Of a DNA stretch of 59,874 nucleotides, positions 56,901-59,874 are shown in pieces. A model generated the notes under the pieces. It was given only the letters and a program-made list of their open reading frames with translations. It ran no database searches and was not told the DNA's origin. The number at the start of each line of letters is the position of its first letter. Within the stretch, counting starts at the first letter, position 1. The stretch comes from Branchiostoma floridae (taxonomy: Eukaryota; Chordata; Leptocardii; Amphioxiformes; Branchiostomatidae): assembly GCF_000003815.2 (NCBI RefSeq), contig NC_049997.1, positions 15,490,753 through 15,550,626 of the forward strand. Reading direction: 5' to 3'. The position numbers and the translations under genes were made by a program.

Positions 56901-59083
56901 ATCCATTTTACTCCAATGGATTTTTAACCAGCTTTTTAACTTGTATCCGTTGGATGATATAACCTGAAATTAGCTTAGTGCAATAATCCCCTCCCTCGTT
57001 TTACCTTTCAGTAGATCTAAAAACAAAAGGAGATCTAGCGTGTAAAATAGACCAAAGCCTCTAATTCCAGATGATGCAAGGCCACCTCATCAGAGGCGTC
57101 CAAAAAGGAACAGACAAGCACCGATGCCAACTCCTGTTCCATAGAGCCCAAGCCTAACCAGCACCAGTTTATCTACGAACCACTTATCGCAGGAAAAGGA
57201 TATACTTTGCTAATTCAGCCAGTTTTTACATATTCTTTTTCATTAGTTTAGGCATCCTTTAAAACTACCGGAGAAATAGTTAACTGCAACCTGTGTTTAA
57301 AGTCAACTGTACCCAAATCAACCACACAAACATCTTGCAACATTTGGGCGTAAAAACAGTTGAAAACTGGCCTCATTACACGTGGAATTACAGACACCCC
57401 AGATCTAAAAAAAAAAGAGATATAAATGCCGCCTGATAAGGCAGCTGTAAATTTCATCCACCTGTCGTGCGACAATCGTATTATTAGCTAAGGGCCGCGG
57501 AACAACTCGAACCAAAAAGAAAATCTGTTCTATACATGTTCAAATCAGTACATGGCTTGGCGGCTGTGGCATTGGGAAATATCAACCTCACAGCTGCTAA
57601 TGTTGTCAATATTATTGAGACAAACTGTCTTTACAAAAAGAAAAGTCCAAGAACACGGTCGATGAAATGAAACTGGAGGAGATGGAGGGAGGGTCCTACT
57701 ACTTGTAGGAGAGAGCAGAAGACTTGCAACCCAGCTGAATATATCATTGAAATAATGGATTGAAAATGTTATTGAACATGTTTGAGCTAGTGGTCACCAG
57801 AGTCATTATTACACCTGACATTAGAATAAGGCATAGTATCAAAAGATATTAAAAAAAAACATGTTTTAGCATATCAAACTTACAAAATAATCACACTCCT
57901 ACAGGCTGGATTACAGATGATTCAACCAATAAAAATGAGCAATAAGAAATACATTCTGGCAATCAAATCTTAACATCCTTGCTACCATTATATTTTAAAG
58001 GTGAGATGATCAGATGACCTTGACAGCAATGGATGGATGTTATTCTAAAGTTAACACTGTACAAATTTAAGAGCTAGGGCTGGGTACCGGTACAGTGTAC
58101 CAGTACAAAACCGTTTTTCTCATTGGACCGGTCGGGAAAAACTGGACCTGAAAAATTCAGTGAGCCTGTTGTTGGACCGATTGGAAAATGAACAGATTAT
58201 GAATTCATACGTTTTTGGGCTTAGCGGCCGAGAAAATAACAAGAGCGAAGTTGAGTCTATAGTCATTTCTACCAACTTTTACAGTCAATCGTACAGAGGC
58301 AGTTAGCCTTATACAATTTTAAAACGCCAGTGAGAGTCGAATACTACACAAAACAGATTTCCTTTTAGCGAAATGGACCATTGTTTTGAGTATCGTCCAT
58401 TCAAATTTTTTCACATACTGAATCAGATCCAGGTTCAGGTCCAGACCTGATCCTCTGGACCTGAACCGGACCTGGACTGAATTTTCTGTACCAGTACTCA
58501 GCCTTAATAAGAGCTAAAACCTGAGAAACGTTCCATCATAGATATCAAAACAATGTGAAAACAACAAACACAACAAACCTTTTGTCTTAAAGACAAAGTT
58601 CCGTGTGACCAGCGGAGGGTGACTGCATGGCCAAGATACAGTTTCTGTGGCAGTGTCTCCTCCAGGGAGTTCTGAGCCACATGTTGGGCAGCTCTCACAG
58701 GAAACAAGGGTGACTGTGCTGTCGTCCTGACAAAACTGGTGGGGGTTGTAGCCAGCAGTGTTTTTGAATTGTCCCGGCAAGACATTGAACTGTATTCGCT
58801 TTTCAGATACACAGACAGGACTGCTGCCAGACTGTGAAACTGAACTGTCCCCAAGGATGGCTTGTACGGACTGCAGCGTATCCTGGAGTGTTTGACTGTA
58901 TATTTCATGTTCATTTGACAACAACGTTTTGAGTTGTTTGACGTGGCTACAGGACTGACAGCCCTGGCTACATGTCATGCATTTTATACCTTTCCCGCAG
59001 CACAAAATCCCATAGCTGTTAGAGTCACAATCACTCTTGCTGCAGAAGATTCCATCACCGTAGACCTTGAAAACAGCATCTGT
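50046..59083 (-). CDS. KDZ-type transposase-like protein with cysteine clusters (5' partial, 7 exons)
   Basis: Exons in transcript order: 58579-59083, 56508-56643, 55321-55561, 52475-53114, 51720-51803, 51220-51342, 50046-50236; 1920 bases, 639 residues plus TAA. The first exon begins after an acceptor (ATTGCAG), so the N-terminus lies beyond the window. It has Cys-rich clusters (CSKSDCDSNSYGILCCGKG, CESCPTCGSELPGG, RPCSSCDTNL). The third exon has GFMCPLCGPAPKVIICDGTA. The C-terminal half has the RNase-H-like transposase core of the KDZ superfamily: LLPGMFLLNCGHGINYGFEV, HESPNTPF, VIYDNSCNLHSYCLNRDP, LVDRLHWKNHKGCS, NSQVVEQCNSALKKL and SYMNPANFM. Vertebrate HMGXB3 may carry a similar region (from memory). 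Least certain junction: donor CAACAG|gtcctg at 55321 to acceptor before 53114. The spliceosomal introns and intact frame suggest a host-maintained copy. Confidence 0.82.
50661..51004. mobile_element. Pogo/Tc1-like MITE, copy 3
   Basis: Starts CAGCCAAACGTGTACTATTA and ends ACAGACAGGTTTGCCTG next to TA. The interior follows the copy at 7051-7571, with the same CACCTGGCCATTGCAGTCAC stretch. It lies in the last large intron of the KDZ-like gene. Confidence 0.75.
51913..52011 (+). other. Exon-like plus-strand segment, copy 1
   Basis: After a good acceptor (TTTCTTTCTCAG) one frame reads 32 codons, ICSGKAEWMEQTGNVPLPTP then DTELSREFQHVL, to a TGA. A close copy lies at 54438-54537. It is antisense to the KDZ-like gene and lies in its intron. 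Family unknown. Confidence 0.4.
53253..53942. repeat. GA-rich minisatellite, 20-bp unit
   Basis: Dozens of units of TTAGAGAGAGAGGGAGAGAG, with some all-GA variants and a (GA)n tail after 53820. It is in an intron of the KDZ-like gene, where the sense strand is a 690-base polypyrimidine tract. Confidence 0.97.
54438..54537 (+). other. Exon-like plus-strand segment, copy 2 (frameshifted)
   Basis: Nearly identical to 51913-52011, including the TTCTTTCTCAG acceptor and the terminal CATGTCTTGTGA. One extra A in the AAAAA run shifts the frame, so it cannot encode the same peptide from the same acceptor phase. Confidence 0.4.
58075..58505. mobile_element. TIR element with AGGGCTGGGTACC ends
   Basis: AGGGCTGGGTACCGGTAC on the left pairs with GTACCAGTACTCAGCCTT on the right. 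Internal GGTCCAGACCTGA / ACCTGAACCGGACC words resemble 19810-19860. It is in an intron, next to the first visible exon of the KDZ-like gene. Confidence 0.65.
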
Positions 59084-59344
59084 CTGCAATAAAAATAAAA
59101 AGAAGAAACGTTAACAGTGCGTGAACTCGAATTGTCATGAAAGCACTATGGTGAACATATGGCTAACGGAACTTGCAACTTTGATCCATGGTACCAAGTA
59201 GGACACAATTATTTTCTCAGTCACAGATAAAAACTGGGGACATGTGAACAAAAGAACTATCATTTGAAATTTTAAGGTACAGGATATCCTGGCCACATTG
59301 AGAATGATTACAAATACACATGTCAGGGTATACATGTACGTATA

Positions 59345-59874
59345 AGACTAGAGTCGGCAATTCTGCTGGTAGAGATCCTGATTGGAGTTTCTGTCGACAG
59401 AGACTGTGATCGGAATCTCTACCAGCAGAATCGCTGGTTCTACCAGTTCGGAGTCTCTGCACTGACATATTGATGTTTTATTTGCAAAATCATTTCCAAG
59501 GGCTAATTGCATATACAGTCTCAAGAACTAAGCCAATTGCATATACAGTCTGAAGAACTAAGAGAAGTAAATAGAATAATACATAAAACTAGTGTCTAAT
59601 CAACTACATGATACTATCATGATGGATACTATTGTCGGGTTTGACTTCTTCTTTGAAGGCAGTGGTTAATGAACTGTCCCACGTTCTGTATGATGGTGGG
59701 GTTTTGTGCTTTTAGTAGAAATATAGTCTTTTGGTGATCACTTAGGTGGTAAAAGCTTGGTGAAATAGTGACAATTGAGAGACCACGGAGAGACCACGAT
59801 CGGAGTCGGCCCTAGGACCCGCTCCGATCCAAACTCAAATGATACTAAGATATAGGAAACAGCAATACTATTTT
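59345..59874. mobile_element. Palindromic CTAGG-rich element, copy C (runs off the window)
   Basis: Blocks CGGCAATTCTGCTGGTAGAG and CTCTACCAGCAGAATCGC are mirrored near 59352-59440. The window end carries CGGCCCTAGGACC and AGGAAACAGCAATACTATTT, shared with copies A and B. A segment at about 59500-59575 (AATTGCATATACAGTCT twice) is an inverted copy of 41695-41790. Confidence 0.6.

Noticed and set aside
1-59874. CRISPR arrays, prokaryotic operons, ribosome binding sites or rRNA genes
   Set aside because: None seen. The tandem arrays have no spacer structure, and the genes are spliced eukaryotic genes.

Overview
The window is animal nuclear DNA: three intron-rich genes with GT-AG introns, a clear metazoan MTCH2 orthologue, tRNA-derived SINEs, LINE 3' ends, mariner/pogo/hAT-like DNA elements, many small inverted-repeat elements, and two assembly gaps (runs of N). 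The gene structure, repeat density and richness in short ACATGTA-type strings fit an amphioxus (Branchiostoma) genome best. That is a judgement from general resemblance, not a proof. All exon boundaries were read by eye from splice sites, reading-frame phase and protein similarity.

Layout. 1-1034 (+): C-terminal part, or all, of a single-pass membrane protein with five 24-residue cytoplasmic repeats. 1035-6082: no gene; several inverted-repeat elements, a (TA)n run and a 100-base gap. 6083-13625 (-): complete 11-exon mitochondrial carrier homolog 2 (MTCH2), 321 aa; a 53-bp minisatellite has copied its exon 8 splice donor about 19 times. 13626-17565: no gene; possible promoter motifs and one inverted-repeat element. 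17566-35670 (-): a 19-exon gene whose phases join into one 921-aa reading frame. It has ten 12-aa repeats, an acidic linker, an OTU cysteine-protease domain (Asp, Cys and His visible), a divergent PHD finger and a C-terminal Ulp1/SENP (C48) protease with His, Asp, Gln and Cys all visible. Its introns hold many transposable-element remnants. 35671-50045: mostly repeats (a 2-kb long-inverted-repeat structure, a LINE fragment, a 604-bp tandem array, a SINE), with one weak plus-strand exon candidate. 50046-59083 (-): seven 3' exons (639 codons) of a KDZ-type (Kyakuja-Dileera-Zisupton) transposase-like gene with cysteine clusters; its 5' end lies beyond the window. 59345-end: part of a palindromic repeat element also present near 3.7-4.1 kb and 21 kb.

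How the parts may relate. MTCH2 is an ordinary host gene. The OTU-PHD-Ulp1 gene and the KDZ-like gene lie on the same strand about 14 kb apart. KDZ-class elements have been reported with Ulp1-like peptidases, so the pair may descend from one large mobile element or be two host-captured genes. Intact phases across many spliceosomal introns and intact protease residues argue that both are, or recently were, expressed as proteins. The OTU + PHD + Ulp1 combination is the most unusual thing in the window: one polypeptide carrying a predicted deubiquitinase fold and a predicted deSUMOylase fold on either side of a chromatin-reader-like finger.
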